This document shows positions 51,012 to 60,706 of a stretch of 64,000 nucleotides of DNA, piece by piece. A program made the position numbers and the translations under genes. How positions within the stretch are numbered: position 1 is the first letter of the stretch; each line of letters opens with the position of its first letter. The notes below the pieces were generated by a model. The model worked only from the letters and a program-made list of their open reading frames with translations, had not been told where the DNA came from and did no database searches. The DNA comes from Buttiauxella warmboldiae (GTDB taxonomy: Bacteria; Pseudomonadota; Gammaproteobacteria; Enterobacterales; Enterobacteriaceae), in NCBI RefSeq assembly GCF_003818135.1, contig NZ_RPOH01000062.1:1-64000 (forward strand), given 5' to 3'.

Positions 51012-52928
51012 ATGAGCTACCAGGTCTTAGCCCGTAAATGGCGGCCACAAACTTTTGCTGATGTTGTCGGCCAGCAACACGTTCTGACTGCGCTGGCTAA
51101 TGGCTTATCCATGGGCCGAATCCACCACGCCTATCTCTTTTCCGGGACGCGCGGCGTGGGGAAAACATCCATCGCTCGCCTGCTGGCGAAAGGGTTAAAT
51201 TGCGAAACCGGCATTACCGCCACCCCTTGCGGCGTGTGCGATAACTGCCGTGAAATCGAACAGGGTCGTTTTGTTGACCTGATTGAAATCGATGCCGCCT
51301 CGCGCACCAAAGTAGAAGACACCCGTGATTTACTGGACAACGTTCAGTACGCCCCGGCGCGTGGCCGCTTCAAAGTCTATCTTATCGATGAAGTACACAT
51401 GCTCTCCCGTCACAGCTTCAACGCCTTGTTGAAGACCCTGGAGGAGCCGCCGTCGCACGTGAAATTCCTGCTGGCGACCACCGATCCGCAAAAGCTGCCG
51501 GTCACCATTCTCTCTCGCTGCCTGCAATTCCACCTCAAGGCGCTGGATGTCGAACAAATTCGCCATCAGCTGGAGCACATTCTGGGCGCAGAAAAAATCC
51601 CCAGCGAAACTCGCGCCTTGCAGCTGCTGGCCCGTGCCGCAGATGGCAGCCTGCGCGATGCGCTAAGCCTGGCCGATCAGGCGATTGCCAGCGGGGATGG
51701 GCATGTCACCAGCGTGGCGGTCAGCGCTATGCTTGGCACGCTCGACGACGACCAGGCGCTTTCACTGATTGAAGCGATGGTTCAGGCAGACGGCGAACGA
51801 GTGATGAGCCTGCTTAACGACGCCGCCGGGCGCGGCGTTGAATGGGAGGCACTGCTGGTGGAGATGCTCAGCCTGCTGCATCGCGTAGCCATGGTTCAGC
51901 TTTCACCCGCCGCGCTAGGTGCTGATATGGCCGCCATCGAACAACGTATGCGCGAGCTGGCGCGCGTAGTGCCGCCAGCCGAAGTGCAGCTTTACTATCA
52001 AACCCTGCTGATTGGGCGCAAAGAATTGTCCTGGGCGCCTGACCGCCGCATGGGCATTGAAATGACTCTGCTGCGCGCGCTGGCGTTCCATCCGCGTAAG
52101 CCGTTACCCGAACCGGAACAGCCACGGCAGGCCGCGACGCTGCCGGTGGTTAATCCTGTTCCGGTGCGTCAACAAATGGCCCCGCCGCCACGGCAAAGTG
52201 AAACGCCGCTGCCCGACACTACAAGCCAGGTGTTGCAGGCGCGAACCCAGCTGATGCGCCAGCAGGGAGCCAACAAAGCAAAAAAGAGTGAGCCGGCAGC
52301 GCCAGATATAGCGCGGCCGGCAAAGAACACCGCGCTGGAACGTTTAGCCTCGGTTACCGAACGCATCCAGTCCCGGCCCGCAGCGGCAACGGAAGAAAAA
52401 CCAGCCGAAAAGCCGGAGGCGTATCGCTGGAAGTCGCAAATCGTTGCTGATGTGGTCGAAGAGCCGGTTGCGACGCCAAAAGCCTTAAAGCGCGCGCTTG
52501 AGCATGAGAAAACCCCAGAGCTTGCGCAGAAGCTGGCGCTGGAAGCCATGGAACGCGATGGCTGGGCGGCTGAAATTAGCCAGCTGGCGTTGCCGAAATT
52601 AGTACAACAGCTGGCGCTCAACGCCTGGAAAGAGCAGGATGGCAGCCGCGTTTGCCTGCACCTGCGCCCGGCGTTGCGCCATCTCAATTCGCCGTCTGCG
52701 CAGAAAACGCTGGCTGATGCGATGAGCGTTTTTAGTGGCGAAACTGTTGAGCTGACTATTATTGAAGATGATAATCTCGCGCAACGCACCCCGCTGGAGT
52801 GGCGTCAGGCTATCTACGAAGAGAAGCTGGCGCAGGCGCGGGAATCGATAACCACGGATAACAACATCCAGACGCTGCGTCGTTTCTTTGACGCTGAACT
52901 GGATGAAGAGAGTATTCGACCTATTTGA
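51012..52928 (+). CDS. dnaX: DNA polymerase III subunits tau and gamma
   Basis: Clamp-loader ATPase. The full product tau has 638 residues: AAA+ domain with Walker A SGTRGVGKTS (about 43-52), a zinc module (Cys in CETGITATPCGVCDNC), SRC motif LSRCLQF, a collar (to about 370), a Pro/Ala-rich linker, and the C-terminal domain that binds the polymerase and DnaB. A -1 frameshift site near codon 425 yields the shorter gamma. ybaB follows after 87 bases. Confidence 0.98.
   Translation: MSYQVLARKWRPQTFADVVGQQHVLTALANGLSMGRIHHAYLFSGTRGVGKTSIARLLAKGLNCETGITATPCGVCDNCREIEQGRFVDLIEIDAASRTKVEDTRDLLDNVQYAPARGRFKVYLIDEVHMLSRHSFNALLKTLEEPPSHVKFLLATTDPQKLPVTILSRCLQFHLKALDVEQIRHQLEHILGAEKIPSETRALQLLARAADGSLRDALSLADQAIASGDGHVTSVAVSAMLGTLDDDQALSLIEAMVQADGERVMSLLNDAAGRGVEWEALLVEMLSLLHRVAMVQLSPAALGADMAAIEQRMRELARVVPPAEVQLYYQTLLIGRKELSWAPDRRMGIEMTLLRALAFHPRKPLPEPEQPRQAATLPVVNPVPVRQQMAPPPRQSETPLPDTTSQVLQARTQLMRQQGANKAKKSEPAAPDIARPAKNTALERLASVTERIQSRPAAATEEKPAEKPEAYRWKSQIVADVVEEPVATPKALKRALEHEKTPELAQKLALEAMERDGWAAEISQLALPKLVQQLALNAWKEQDGSRVCLHLRPALRHLNSPSAQKTLADAMSVFSGETVELTIIEDDNLAQRTPLEWRQAIYEEKLAQARESITTDNNIQTLRRFFDAELDEESIRPI
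52264..52321 (+). promoter_or_regulatory. dnaX programmed -1 frameshift signal
   Basis: All three E. coli elements are present: an internal Shine-Dalgarno AGGGAG (52264-52269), the slippery heptamer A AAA AAG (52280-52286), and a downstream stem GCCGGC/GCCGGC with inner GCGC/GCGC (52292-52321). Slipping gives one Glu (GAG) and then TGA at 52289-52291, so gamma would have 426 residues, against 431 in E. coli. Confidence 0.93.
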
Positions 52929-53015
52929 CAGATCGGCCAGGCTGATTTGTTGTAAACCCTGATAGCCGTTAATCGCCGCGTGCGATTAGTCGGCCTGAGC
53001 AAAAGAGAGAAGACT

Positions 53016-53345
53016 ATGTTTGGAAAAGGCGGTCTGGGCAACATCATGAAGCAAGCCCAGCAGATGCAGGAAAAAATGGCCCAGGTTCAGGAAGAAATCG
53101 CCAACATGGAAGTCACCGGCGAATCAGGCGCAGGCCTGGTCAAAGTGACCATCAACGGCGCTCACAACTGCCGTCGCGTGGAGATCGATCCAAGCCTGAT
53201 GGAAGACGACAAAGAGATGGTTGAAGACCTGGTTGCTGCGGCTTTCAACGATGCGGCTCGTCGTATTGGCGAAGCGCAGAAAGAGAAAATGGCTGGCGTT
53301 TCCAGCGGGATGCAGTTGCCACCAGGCTTCAAAATGCCATTCTAA
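53016..53345 (+). CDS. ybaB: nucleoid-associated protein YbaB
   Basis: DNA-binding protein of the YbaB/EbfC family, 109 residues, the E. coli length: [62 protein letters not shown] and the Met/Pro-rich C-terminus. It forms a tweezer-like dimer. ATG at 53016 follows AGAGAGAAG; the frame opens 12 codons earlier. In E. coli recR follows at once; here 2.8 kb of other genes intervene. Confidence 0.97.
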   Translation: MFGKGGLGNIMKQAQQMQEKMAQVQEEIANMEVTGESGAGLVKVTINGAHNCRRVEIDPSLMEDDKEMVEDLVAAAFNDAARRIGEAQKEKMAGVSSGMQLPPGFKMPF

Positions 53346-53355
53346 TTTTGTCTTT

Positions 53356-53391
53356 CTCCCTCTCCTGTGGGAGAGGGCTGGGGTGAGGGCG
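53356..53391 (+). repeat. dispersed palindromic repeat, copy 2
   Basis: CTCCCTCTCCTGTGGGAGAGGGCT then GGGGTGAGGGCG, 11 bases after the ybaB stop and ten bases before the stop of the convergent lysR gene. It agrees with copy 1 over its core, TGTGGGAGAGGGCYGGGGTGAGGG. Confidence 0.8.
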
Positions 53392-53401
53392 TTTCTCGTT
53401 C

Positions 53402-54307
53402 TCACTCCTCCTCAAACCCCGCGTAACTCTCCACCAGAAAATCAATTAGCGCTCTGACCGCCGGTAACTGACCGCGCCGGGATGGAAACACCACGTGAAT
53501 CACCTCTCGCCTTGCTCGCCACTCCGGTAACAGTCGCACCAGGCTGCCGTCGGCAAGCTGTTGGTTAAGCATTAACATTGGCAACTGGACAATTCCTACC
53601 CCCGCCAGCGCCGCCGCTCGCAGCGCAATCATATCGGTGGTGACAAAGCGCGGTTTATGATGCAGCGTCACTTCCTGATTATCTGGGCCAAACAGGCACC
53701 AGCGGTAAACTTGCTGGGGTTTTGACAGCGCCAGGCTCGGCCAGTGCTGAAGATCGGCAGGGGACTGAGGTTTTGAAAAACGCGCCACCAGTTCAGGGCT
53801 GGCAACCAGACACATCCCGCGATCCGCCAGCTTTCGCATCACCAGTTCGCTATCTTCCAGCGGCAAGGGGCGCACCCGCACCGCTAAATCAACGTTTTCA
53901 TTGAGCACATCAACCTGGCGATTTGTCGCTTCAAGCTGCACGGTGACCTGCGGATAGCGCGTCATAAATCGCGCCAGCATCTCGCCGATATGCACATGCA
54001 GCAGCGTAATAGGGCAGGTAAGGCGAATTAAACCGCGAGGTTCGGCGCGCAGCGTATTAATCGCCTCCTGCGCGGCTTCGGCTTCAATGATCATCGCTTT
54101 GCAATGGCGATAAAAAATCTGCCCGGCCTCCGTTACCGTAAAACTGCGCGTGGAACGCTGAATCAGGCGCGTTTCCAGGCTTTCTTCGAGCAGGGCGATT
54201 CGTCGACTCAGGCGGGATTTAGGGATCCCCGTCACCCGGCTTGCCGGAGAAAACCCTCCGTTATCCACCACTTGCGCGAAGTACCACAAATCGTTGAGAT
54301 CCTGCAC
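53402..54307 (-). CDS. LysR-family transcriptional regulator
   Basis: Regulator of 301 residues with an N-terminal winged helix-turn-helix (about 1-60, MQDLNDLWYFAQVVDNGGFSPASRVTGIPKSRLSRRIALLEE) and a C-terminal substrate-binding domain, of the type that controls quinone- or pirin-linked genes divergent to it. It is divergent from a pirin gene with 110 bases between start codons, so it probably controls that gene and the next one. The inducer is not known. It belongs to a three-gene module inserted between ybaB and recR. Confidence 0.88.
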   Translation of the reverse strand: MQDLNDLWYFAQVVDNGGFSPASRVTGIPKSRLSRRIALLEESLETRLIQRSTRSFTVTEAGQIFYRHCKAMIIEAEAAQEAINTLRAEPRGLIRLTCPITLLHVHIGEMLARFMTRYPQVTVQLEATNRQVDVLNENVDLAVRVRPLPLEDSELVMRKLADRGMCLVASPELVARFSKPQSPADLQHWPSLALSKPQQVYRWCLFGPDNQEVTLHHKPRFVTTDMIALRAAALAGVGIVQLPMLMLNQQLADGSLVRLLPEWRARREVIHVVFPSRRGQLPAVRALIDFLVESYAGFEEE

Positions 54308-54417
54308 GACTATTGTCCTGTATATGGAACGCTGAGTTTATTTTCCGAGTCTACCGCGCCTTTCGTCTTATGAGTAAGCTTTATCTCAACGGCAGTCGAG
54401 ACTTAAAGGAGATAACG

Positions 54418-55284
54418 ATGAAATCAATTCTTGGCGTTTATTCAGCGCCACAGCCCCACTGGGTCGGTGATGGTTTCCCGGTTCGCTCACTGTTTTCTTA
54501 CTCAAAATTTGAAAAGCAGCTCAGCCCCTTCCTGCTGCTGGACTACGCAGGGCCGGCTGATTTTAAACCGAGCAACAAAGTCCAGCGTGGCGTAGATGTG
54601 CATCCGCATCGCGGTTTTGAAACCGTCACCATCGTCTACAAAGGTGAAGTGGCGCACCGCGATTCCACCGGCAGCGGCGGTGTGATTGGCCCGGGCGACG
54701 TGCAATGGATGACCGCCGGCAGCGGCATTTTGCACGAAGAGTTCCACTCGCCGGCTTTCAGCGAGAAGGGCGGTACGCTTGAAATGGTCCAGCTATGGGT
54801 CAATTTGCCGGCGAAAGACAAATCAACGCCGCCAAATTACCAGTCGATTACCGACGCCGATATTCCGGTGGTCACACTGCCGGATAACGCAGGCCGGGTG
54901 CGGGTCATCGCTGGTGAAATGGAGGGCAAAAAAGGCCCAGCGCGCACGTTTTCCCCGCTGCGTGTGCTGGATATGCGTCTGAACGCGCAAAGCGTGACGC
55001 AATTAACGCTGCCGGACGGCTGGAACACCGCACTGGTGGTGCTCAAAGGCACCGTGCTGGTTAACGGCCAGGAAGTGGCGCGTGAGGCGCAATTAGTCGT
55101 GCTGGATGCCAAAGGCGAAACCGTTACGCTTGAAGCCAATAACGACGCGGCTGTGCTGGTGTTGAGCGGTGAGCCGCTCAACGAGCCAGTGGTGGGGTAC
55201 GGGCCGTTTGTGATGAACACCCGTGAAGAAATTAAACAAGCGATAGACGATTTTGACCAGGGGAAATTTGGTCAAAAAGTCTGA
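54418..55284 (+). CDS. pirin family protein
   Basis: Bicupin of 288 residues, the length of full-size pirins. The N-terminal cupin has the metal motif VDVHPHRGFETVTIVYKGEVAHRDSTGSGG (His-X-His) and a later HEEFHS; the C-terminal cupin domain is less conserved. Some pirins have quercetin dioxygenase activity, but substrates are unknown for most. The start MKSILGVYSAPQPHWVGDGF at 54418 follows AAGGAG; the frame opens 35 codons upstream, over the divergent promoter. An isochorismatase gene follows after 61 bases. Confidence 0.9.
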   Translation: MKSILGVYSAPQPHWVGDGFPVRSLFSYSKFEKQLSPFLLLDYAGPADFKPSNKVQRGVDVHPHRGFETVTIVYKGEVAHRDSTGSGGVIGPGDVQWMTAGSGILHEEFHSPAFSEKGGTLEMVQLWVNLPAKDKSTPPNYQSITDADIPVVTLPDNAGRVRVIAGEMEGKKGPARTFSPLRVLDMRLNAQSVTQLTLPDGWNTALVVLKGTVLVNGQEVAREAQLVVLDAKGETVTLEANNDAAVLVLSGEPLNEPVVGYGPFVMNTREEIKQAIDDFDQGKFGQKV

Positions 55285-55345
55285 CTCGCTCAGACGGCTA
55301 CCGTTCTGGTAGCCGTTATTTCCCGTAACTAAAGAGGATAGAAAA

Positions 55346-56023
55346 ATGTCACCTGCAAACTTTAACGGACAACTTCCTACTATTGATGCCAGCGATGCGG
55401 TCATGTTGCTTATCGACCATCAGAGCGGCTTATTCCAGCTGGTGCACGATATGCCGATGCCCACTTTGCGCACTCATGCCACCGTGCTTGCTAAAATCGC
55501 CACGCTTGCCAATATTCCGCTCATCACCACCGCTTCTGTGCCGCAAGGTCCGAACGGCCCGCTGATCCCTGAGATTCACCAGTACGCGCCCCATGCGCAA
55601 TATGTACCGCGTAAAGGTGAAATCAACGCCTGGGACAACCCTGATTTCGTGGCAGCAGTGAAAGCCACAGGGCGCAAAACTTTGATTATTGCTGGCACCG
55701 TAACCAGCGTGTGCATGGCGTTCCCGGCGATTAGCGCGGTGGCTGAAGGTTATAAAGTCTTTGCGGTTATTGATGCTTCAGGCACCTATTCCAAAATGGC
55801 GCAGGAAGTGACGCTGGCTCGTGTGGTGCAGGCAGGCGTAGTACCGATGGACACCGCCGCAGTCGTGGCTGAAATTCAGCACACCTGGAATCGCGAAGAT
55901 GCGATGGAGTGGGCAAATCTGTGGGGCGGGGTGTTTATTGAGTACGGTTTGCTGATGGAAAGCTACCAGAAAGCGCAAGATGTGGTGACCAATCAAGAGC
56001 TGCTGGATTCGCAACGCGCGTAA
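55346..56023 (+). CDS. isochorismatase-family hydrolase, YcaC type
   Basis: Cysteine hydrolase of 225 residues close to E. coli YcaC. The probable catalytic residues are Asp24 ([11 protein letters not shown]) and Cys123 ([15 protein letters not shown]), with Arg89 in [13 protein letters not shown] in the third position; the motif [10 protein letters not shown] is also typical. Its substrate is unknown, and the family includes amidases and nicotinamidase-like enzymes. ATG follows AGAGGAT. It lies after the pirin gene and ends in a terminator before recR. Confidence 0.9.
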   Translation: MSPANFNGQLPTIDASDAVMLLIDHQSGLFQLVHDMPMPTLRTHATVLAKIATLANIPLITTASVPQGPNGPLIPEIHQYAPHAQYVPRKGEINAWDNPDFVAAVKATGRKTLIIAGTVTSVCMAFPAISAVAEGYKVFAVIDASGTYSKMAQEVTLARVVQAGVVPMDTAAVVAEIQHTWNREDAMEWANLWGGVFIEYGLLMESYQKAQDVVTNQELLDSQRA

Positions 56024-56028
56024 ACTCT

Positions 56029-56068
56029 TTCCCCCTTTGCGAAACGCCGCACAGGGGGAATATTTTTT
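56029..56068 (+). terminator. terminator between the pirin module and recR
   Basis: TTCCCCCT and AGGGGGAA pair across a 16-base loop, followed by TATTTTTT. It separates the inserted module from recR. Confidence 0.8.
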
Positions 56069-56131
56069 CCTATGCCGCCGCGCGGGGCTAATGTTAGCCT
56101 ATGGTCCACTCTTTTTTCAGAAGTCTGAGCG

Positions 56132-56737
56132 ATGCAAACCAGTCCTTTACTTACCACCCTGATGGAATCCCTGCGCTGCCTGCCGGGTGTTGGCCCAAAA
56201 TCTGCCCAACGTATGGCGTTCGCGCTTCTGCAACGTGACCGCAGTGGTGGCATGCGCCTGGCTCAGGCATTAACCCGTGCGATGTCCGAAATTGGTCACT
56301 GTGCTGACTGCCGCACCTTCACCGAACAGGAAGTTTGCGCCATTTGCGCCAACCCTCGCCGCCAGGAAAATGGCCAAATTTGCGTGGTAGAAACCCCTGC
56401 CGATATTCACGCCATCGAAGCGACGGGGCAATTTTCCGGGCGCTATTTTGTGCTGATGGGGCACCTTTCGCCGCTTGACGGTATTGGCCCGCAGGATATC
56501 GGCCTTGACCGCCTCGAACAGCGCCTGGAAAGTGAAACCATTAAAGAGCTGATTCTTGCCACCAACCCGACGGTTGAAGGTGAAGCGACGGCGAACTACA
56601 TTGCGGAACTGTGCGGGCAATATGGCGTGGATGCCAGCCGTATCGCGCACGGCGTGCCGGTTGGCGGCGAGCTGGAAATGGTCGATGGCACGACTTTGTC
56701 GCACTCGCTGGCTGGCCGTCATAAGATTAATTTTTAA
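56132..56737 (+). CDS. recR: recombination protein RecR
   Basis: Recombination mediator of 201 residues that works with RecF and RecO to load RecA on gapped DNA. Helix-hairpin-helix [18 protein letters not shown] (about 17-34), a four-Cys zinc motif [16 protein letters not shown] (about 57-72), and a Toprim domain (about 80-175) are all there. In E. coli it is co-transcribed with dnaX and ybaB; here a terminator lies before it, so it needs its own promoter, which I could not define. Confidence 0.97.
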   Translation: MQTSPLLTTLMESLRCLPGVGPKSAQRMAFALLQRDRSGGMRLAQALTRAMSEIGHCADCRTFTEQEVCAICANPRRQENGQICVVETPADIHAIEATGQFSGRYFVLMGHLSPLDGIGPQDIGLDRLEQRLESETIKELILATNPTVEGEATANYIAELCGQYGVDASRIAHGVPVGGELEMVDGTTLSHSLAGRHKINF

Positions 56738-56767
56738 TCACTTGCGGGGAGGTTTTTAATCCTCCCG

Positions 56768-56796
56768 CTTGAAAATCCTCTTTTCTATCCTCATAT
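56768..56796 (+). promoter_or_regulatory. sigma-32 (heat-shock) promoter of htpG
   Basis: CTTGAAA at 56768-56774 and CCTCATAT at 56789-56796 with a 14-base spacer. The -35 box overlaps the right arm of an inverted repeat (GCGGGGAGG/CCTCCCGC, 56747-56768) just after recR. Confidence 0.8.
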
Positions 56797-56848
56797 CACC
56801 CTCAGCGTTTTCAAACCCCCTGCGTATTTTGATTTTGTTGAGGTATCA

Positions 56849-58729
56849 ATGACCATGAAAGGACAAGAGACTCGTGGCTTCCAGTCTGAAGTGAAACAAC
56901 TTCTGCACCTGATGATCCACTCCCTCTATTCAAACAAAGAAATTTTCCTGCGTGAGCTGATCTCCAACGCCTCTGATGCGGCAGACAAACTGCGCTTCCG
57001 CGCGCTGTCTCAGGCAGATCTGTACGAAGGTGATGGTGAACTGCGCGTGCGCGTCTCTTTTGATAAAGAAAAACGCACCCTGACCATCGCCGATAACGGC
57101 ATCGGTATGACGCGCGACGAAGCGATCGATCATCTGGGCACCATTGCGAAATCTGGTACCAAAGCCTTCCTTGAGTCCATGGGCTCAGACCAGGCAAAAG
57201 ACAGCCAGCTTATCGGCCAGTTCGGCGTGGGCTTCTACTCTGCCTTCATCGTGGCGGATAAAGTCACCGTGCGCACTCGCGCCGCGGGCGTTCCAGCAGA
57301 CCAGGCGGTATTCTGGGAATCGGAAGGCGCGGGCGAATACACCGTTGCGGATATCACTAAAGCGGATCGCGGGACTGAAATTACCCTGCACTTGCGCGAA
57401 GGCGAAGATGAGTTCTTAGACGACTGGCGTGTGCGTTCGACCATCAGTAAATATTCCGACCACATCGCGCTGCCGGTTGAAATCGAAACCCGCGAAGAGA
57501 AAGATGGCGAAACCATCCTCGGCTGGGAAAAAATCAACAAAGCGCAGGCTTTGTGGACGCGCAGCAAGTCTGAAATCAAAGACGAAGAGTATAACGAGTT
57601 CTACAAGCATGTGGCGCATGACTTCACCGACCCGCTGACTTACAGCCATAACCGCGTGGAAGGCAAGCAGGAGTACACCAGCCTGCTGTATATCCCGTCT
57701 CAGGCGCCGTGGGATATGTGGAACCGTGACCATAAACACGGCCTGAAACTGTACGTCCAGCGCGTGTTTATCATGGACGATGCGGAACAGTTTATGCCGA
57801 ACTACCTGCGTTTCGTGCGCGGCCTGATAGATTCCAACGACCTGCCGCTGAACGTGTCGCGTGAAATTCTGCAAGACAGCCGCGTCACGCAAAATCTGCG
57901 TAGCGCGCTGACCAAACGCGTATTGCAGATGCTGGAAAAACTGGCGAAAGACGACGGTGAAAAATATCAGACCTTCTGGAAAAACTTCGGCCTGGTGCTG
58001 AAAGAAGGCCCGGCTGAAGATACGGCAAACCAGGAAACCATCGCTAAGCTGCTGCGCTTTGCTTCAACTCACACGGACACTTCCGCGCAGACGGTCTCTC
58101 TGGAAGAGTACGTGTCGCGCATGAAAGAAGGGCAGGAGAAGATTTACTACATCACTGCCGACAGCTACGCCGCCGCGAAGAGCAGCCCGCATCTGGAGCT
58201 GCTGCGTAAGAAAGGCATCGAAGTTCTGCTACTTTCTGACCGCATCGACGAATGGATGATGAGCTACCTGACCGAGTTCGACGGTAAAGCCTTCCAGTCA
58301 GTCAGCAAAACTGACGAATCGCTGGAAAAAATGGCCGACGAAGAAACACCAGAAGCGAAAGAAGCGGAAAAAGCGCTGGAGCCGTTTGTTGACCGTGTGA
58401 AAAATCTGCTCGGCGAGCGCGTGAAAGAGGTGCGTCTGACGCATCGTCTGACCGACTCGCCAGCTATCGTCACCACCGACAGCAACGACATGAGCACGCA
58501 AATGGCGAAACTGTTTGCCGCTGCGGGCCAGGCGGTGCCGGAAGTGAAATACATCTTTGAGCTCAACCCTGATCACGGGCTGGTGAAACGCGTTGCGGAT
58601 ACTCAGGACGAAGCGCAGTTTGGCGAGTGGGTTGAATTACTGCTCGATCAAGCGCTGCTGGCTGAACGCGGTACGCTGGAAGATCCTAACCAGTTCATTC
58701 GTCGAATGAATCAGCTGCTGGCTTCCTAA
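56849..58729 (+). CDS. htpG: molecular chaperone HtpG (Hsp90)
   Basis: Bacterial Hsp90, 626 residues from ATG 56849. The N-terminal GHKL ATPase domain contains [15 protein letters not shown] and [24 protein letters not shown], and [17 protein letters not shown]; the middle and C-terminal dimerisation domains follow. A second ATG at 56855 (MKGQETRGF) gives exactly the E. coli length of 624; the first has the better spacing (five bases) to GAGG, so both are possible. Confidence 0.97.
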   Translation: MTMKGQETRGFQSEVKQLLHLMIHSLYSNKEIFLRELISNASDAADKLRFRALSQADLYEGDGELRVRVSFDKEKRTLTIADNGIGMTRDEAIDHLGTIAKSGTKAFLESMGSDQAKDSQLIGQFGVGFYSAFIVADKVTVRTRAAGVPADQAVFWESEGAGEYTVADITKADRGTEITLHLREGEDEFLDDWRVRSTISKYSDHIALPVEIETREEKDGETILGWEKINKAQALWTRSKSEIKDEEYNEFYKHVAHDFTDPLTYSHNRVEGKQEYTSLLYIPSQAPWDMWNRDHKHGLKLYVQRVFIMDDAEQFMPNYLRFVRGLIDSNDLPLNVSREILQDSRVTQNLRSALTKRVLQMLEKLAKDDGEKYQTFWKNFGLVLKEGPAEDTANQETIAKLLRFASTHTDTSAQTVSLEEYVSRMKEGQEKIYYITADSYAAAKSSPHLELLRKKGIEVLLLSDRIDEWMMSYLTEFDGKAFQSVSKTDESLEKMADEETPEAKEAEKALEPFVDRVKNLLGERVKEVRLTHRLTDSPAIVTTDSNDMSTQMAKLFAAAGQAVPEVKYIFELNPDHGLVKRVADTQDEAQFGEWVELLLDQALLAERGTLEDPNQFIRRMNQLLAS

Positions 58730-58736
58730 GTTTGAT

Positions 58737-58782
58737 CCCTCACTCTGGTTTTCTCCTGTGGGAGAGGGCCGGGGTGAGGGCG
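58737..58782 (+). repeat. dispersed palindromic repeat, copy 3
   Basis: CCCTCACTCTGGTTTTCTCC then TGTGGGAGAGGGCCGGGGTGAGGGCG, seven bases after the htpG stop. It has the same orientation as the other copies and inverted ends like copy 1. adk follows in the same direction. Confidence 0.8.
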
Positions 58783-58872
58783 TTGCAAATCAACTAACCA
58801 CGCTTACAACCCCTGCCATTGTTGAGGTGAATACGCCTTTAATGGTAAGGTCTGCGCCTCTGCTTTAAATAA

Positions 58873-59547
<675 letters not shown>

Positions 59548-59565
59548 TTCGCTGTTGATATAAAA

Positions 59566-59594
59566 ATACCGGGTTATGCGCCCGGTATTTTTTT
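59566..59594 (+). terminator. adk terminator
   Basis: ATACCGGG TTATGCG CCCGGTAT followed by six T; an eight-base perfect stem about 20 bases after the adk stop. Confidence 0.9.
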
Positions 59595-59681
59595 GCCCAT
59601 TTTTCGGCCTTTCATTGTAATCGGTTCTCCTGTCGTGCTTTTACGTTACAATTATCAGCAATTTGTCGATAAGGAGTGGAA

Positions 59682-60644
59682 ATGAATCAGGAAAAAGTGG
59701 GGATTTTACTGGCCAACCTGGGAACGCCTGATGCACCCACTCCGGCGGCGGTAAAACGCTATTTACGCCAGTTTCTCAGCGATAAGCGCGTGGTTGATAC
59801 TCCACGTTTAATCTGGTGGCCGCTGCTGCGCGGCGTGATTCTGCCGCTGCGTTCTGCCCGCGTGGCCAAACTCTATCAATCGGTATGGATGGACGAAGGT
59901 TCGCCGCTGCTGGTGTATAGCCGTCGCCAGCAGGCCGCGCTGGCCGCGCAATTGCCTGATGTTCCCGTCGCGCTCGGGATGAGCTACGGCACGCCGTCGC
60001 TGAAAAGCGCGGTGGAAGAGCTGATGTCGCACCACGTTGACCACATTGTGGTGCTGACGCTGTATCCCCAGTTTTCCTGCTCGACGGTCGCCGCGGTCTG
60101 GGATGAATTAGGGCGCATTTTTGCCGACTATCGCTCGCTACCGTCGATTTCCCTGATTCGCGATTATGCTGATGATGAATCTTATATCAACGCGCTGGTG
60201 GCATCGGTCAGAGAATCTTTTGCCAAACACGGCGAGCCTGATGTTCTGTTGCTTTCCTATCACGGTATTCCACAGCGTTATGCCAACGAAGGCGATGATT
60301 ACCCGCAGCGCTGCCGCGACACCACGCGTGAACTGCTATCAGCCCTCGAGCTGCCGCCGGAAAAAGTGATGATGACGTATCAATCACGTTTTGGTCGCGA
60401 GCCGTGGCTGATGCCCTACACCGATGAAACCCTGAAAATACTGCCTGAAAAAGGGGTAAAACATATTCAGGTGATGTGTCCTGGTTTCTCTGCGGATTGC
60501 CTGGAAACGCTGGAGGAAATGGCGGTGCAAAACCGTGAGGTCTTCCTCGAAGCCGGCGGGACAAAATATGAATATATTCCTGCTCTGAATGACGACCCGG
60601 CCCACATTGCCATGATGATGAACCTGGTGCAGAAATATCGCTGA
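59682..60644 (+). CDS. hemH: ferrochelatase
   Basis: Final enzyme of protoheme synthesis, inserting Fe2+ into protoporphyrin IX; 320 residues, as in E. coli. The catalytic His lies in [11 protein letters not shown] (about 194) and the second metal-side Glu in [15 protein letters not shown] (about 264). I start at 59682 ([20 protein letters not shown]), five bases after AAGGAG; a GTG two codons earlier overlaps that site. In E. coli aes lies between hemH and gsk; here gsk follows directly. Confidence 0.97.
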   Translation: MNQEKVGILLANLGTPDAPTPAAVKRYLRQFLSDKRVVDTPRLIWWPLLRGVILPLRSARVAKLYQSVWMDEGSPLLVYSRRQQAALAAQLPDVPVALGMSYGTPSLKSAVEELMSHHVDHIVVLTLYPQFSCSTVAAVWDELGRIFADYRSLPSISLIRDYADDESYINALVASVRESFAKHGEPDVLLLSYHGIPQRYANEGDDYPQRCRDTTRELLSALELPPEKVMMTYQSRFGREPWLMPYTDETLKILPEKGVKHIQVMCPGFSADCLETLEEMAVQNREVFLEAGGTKYEYIPALNDDPAHIAMMMNLVQKYR

Positions 60645-60706
60645 TCTCGCTTAGGGCCGTTAATGTGCTACCATTTCCGGCCTGATTAGCGACTTTGAAC
60701 AACATC

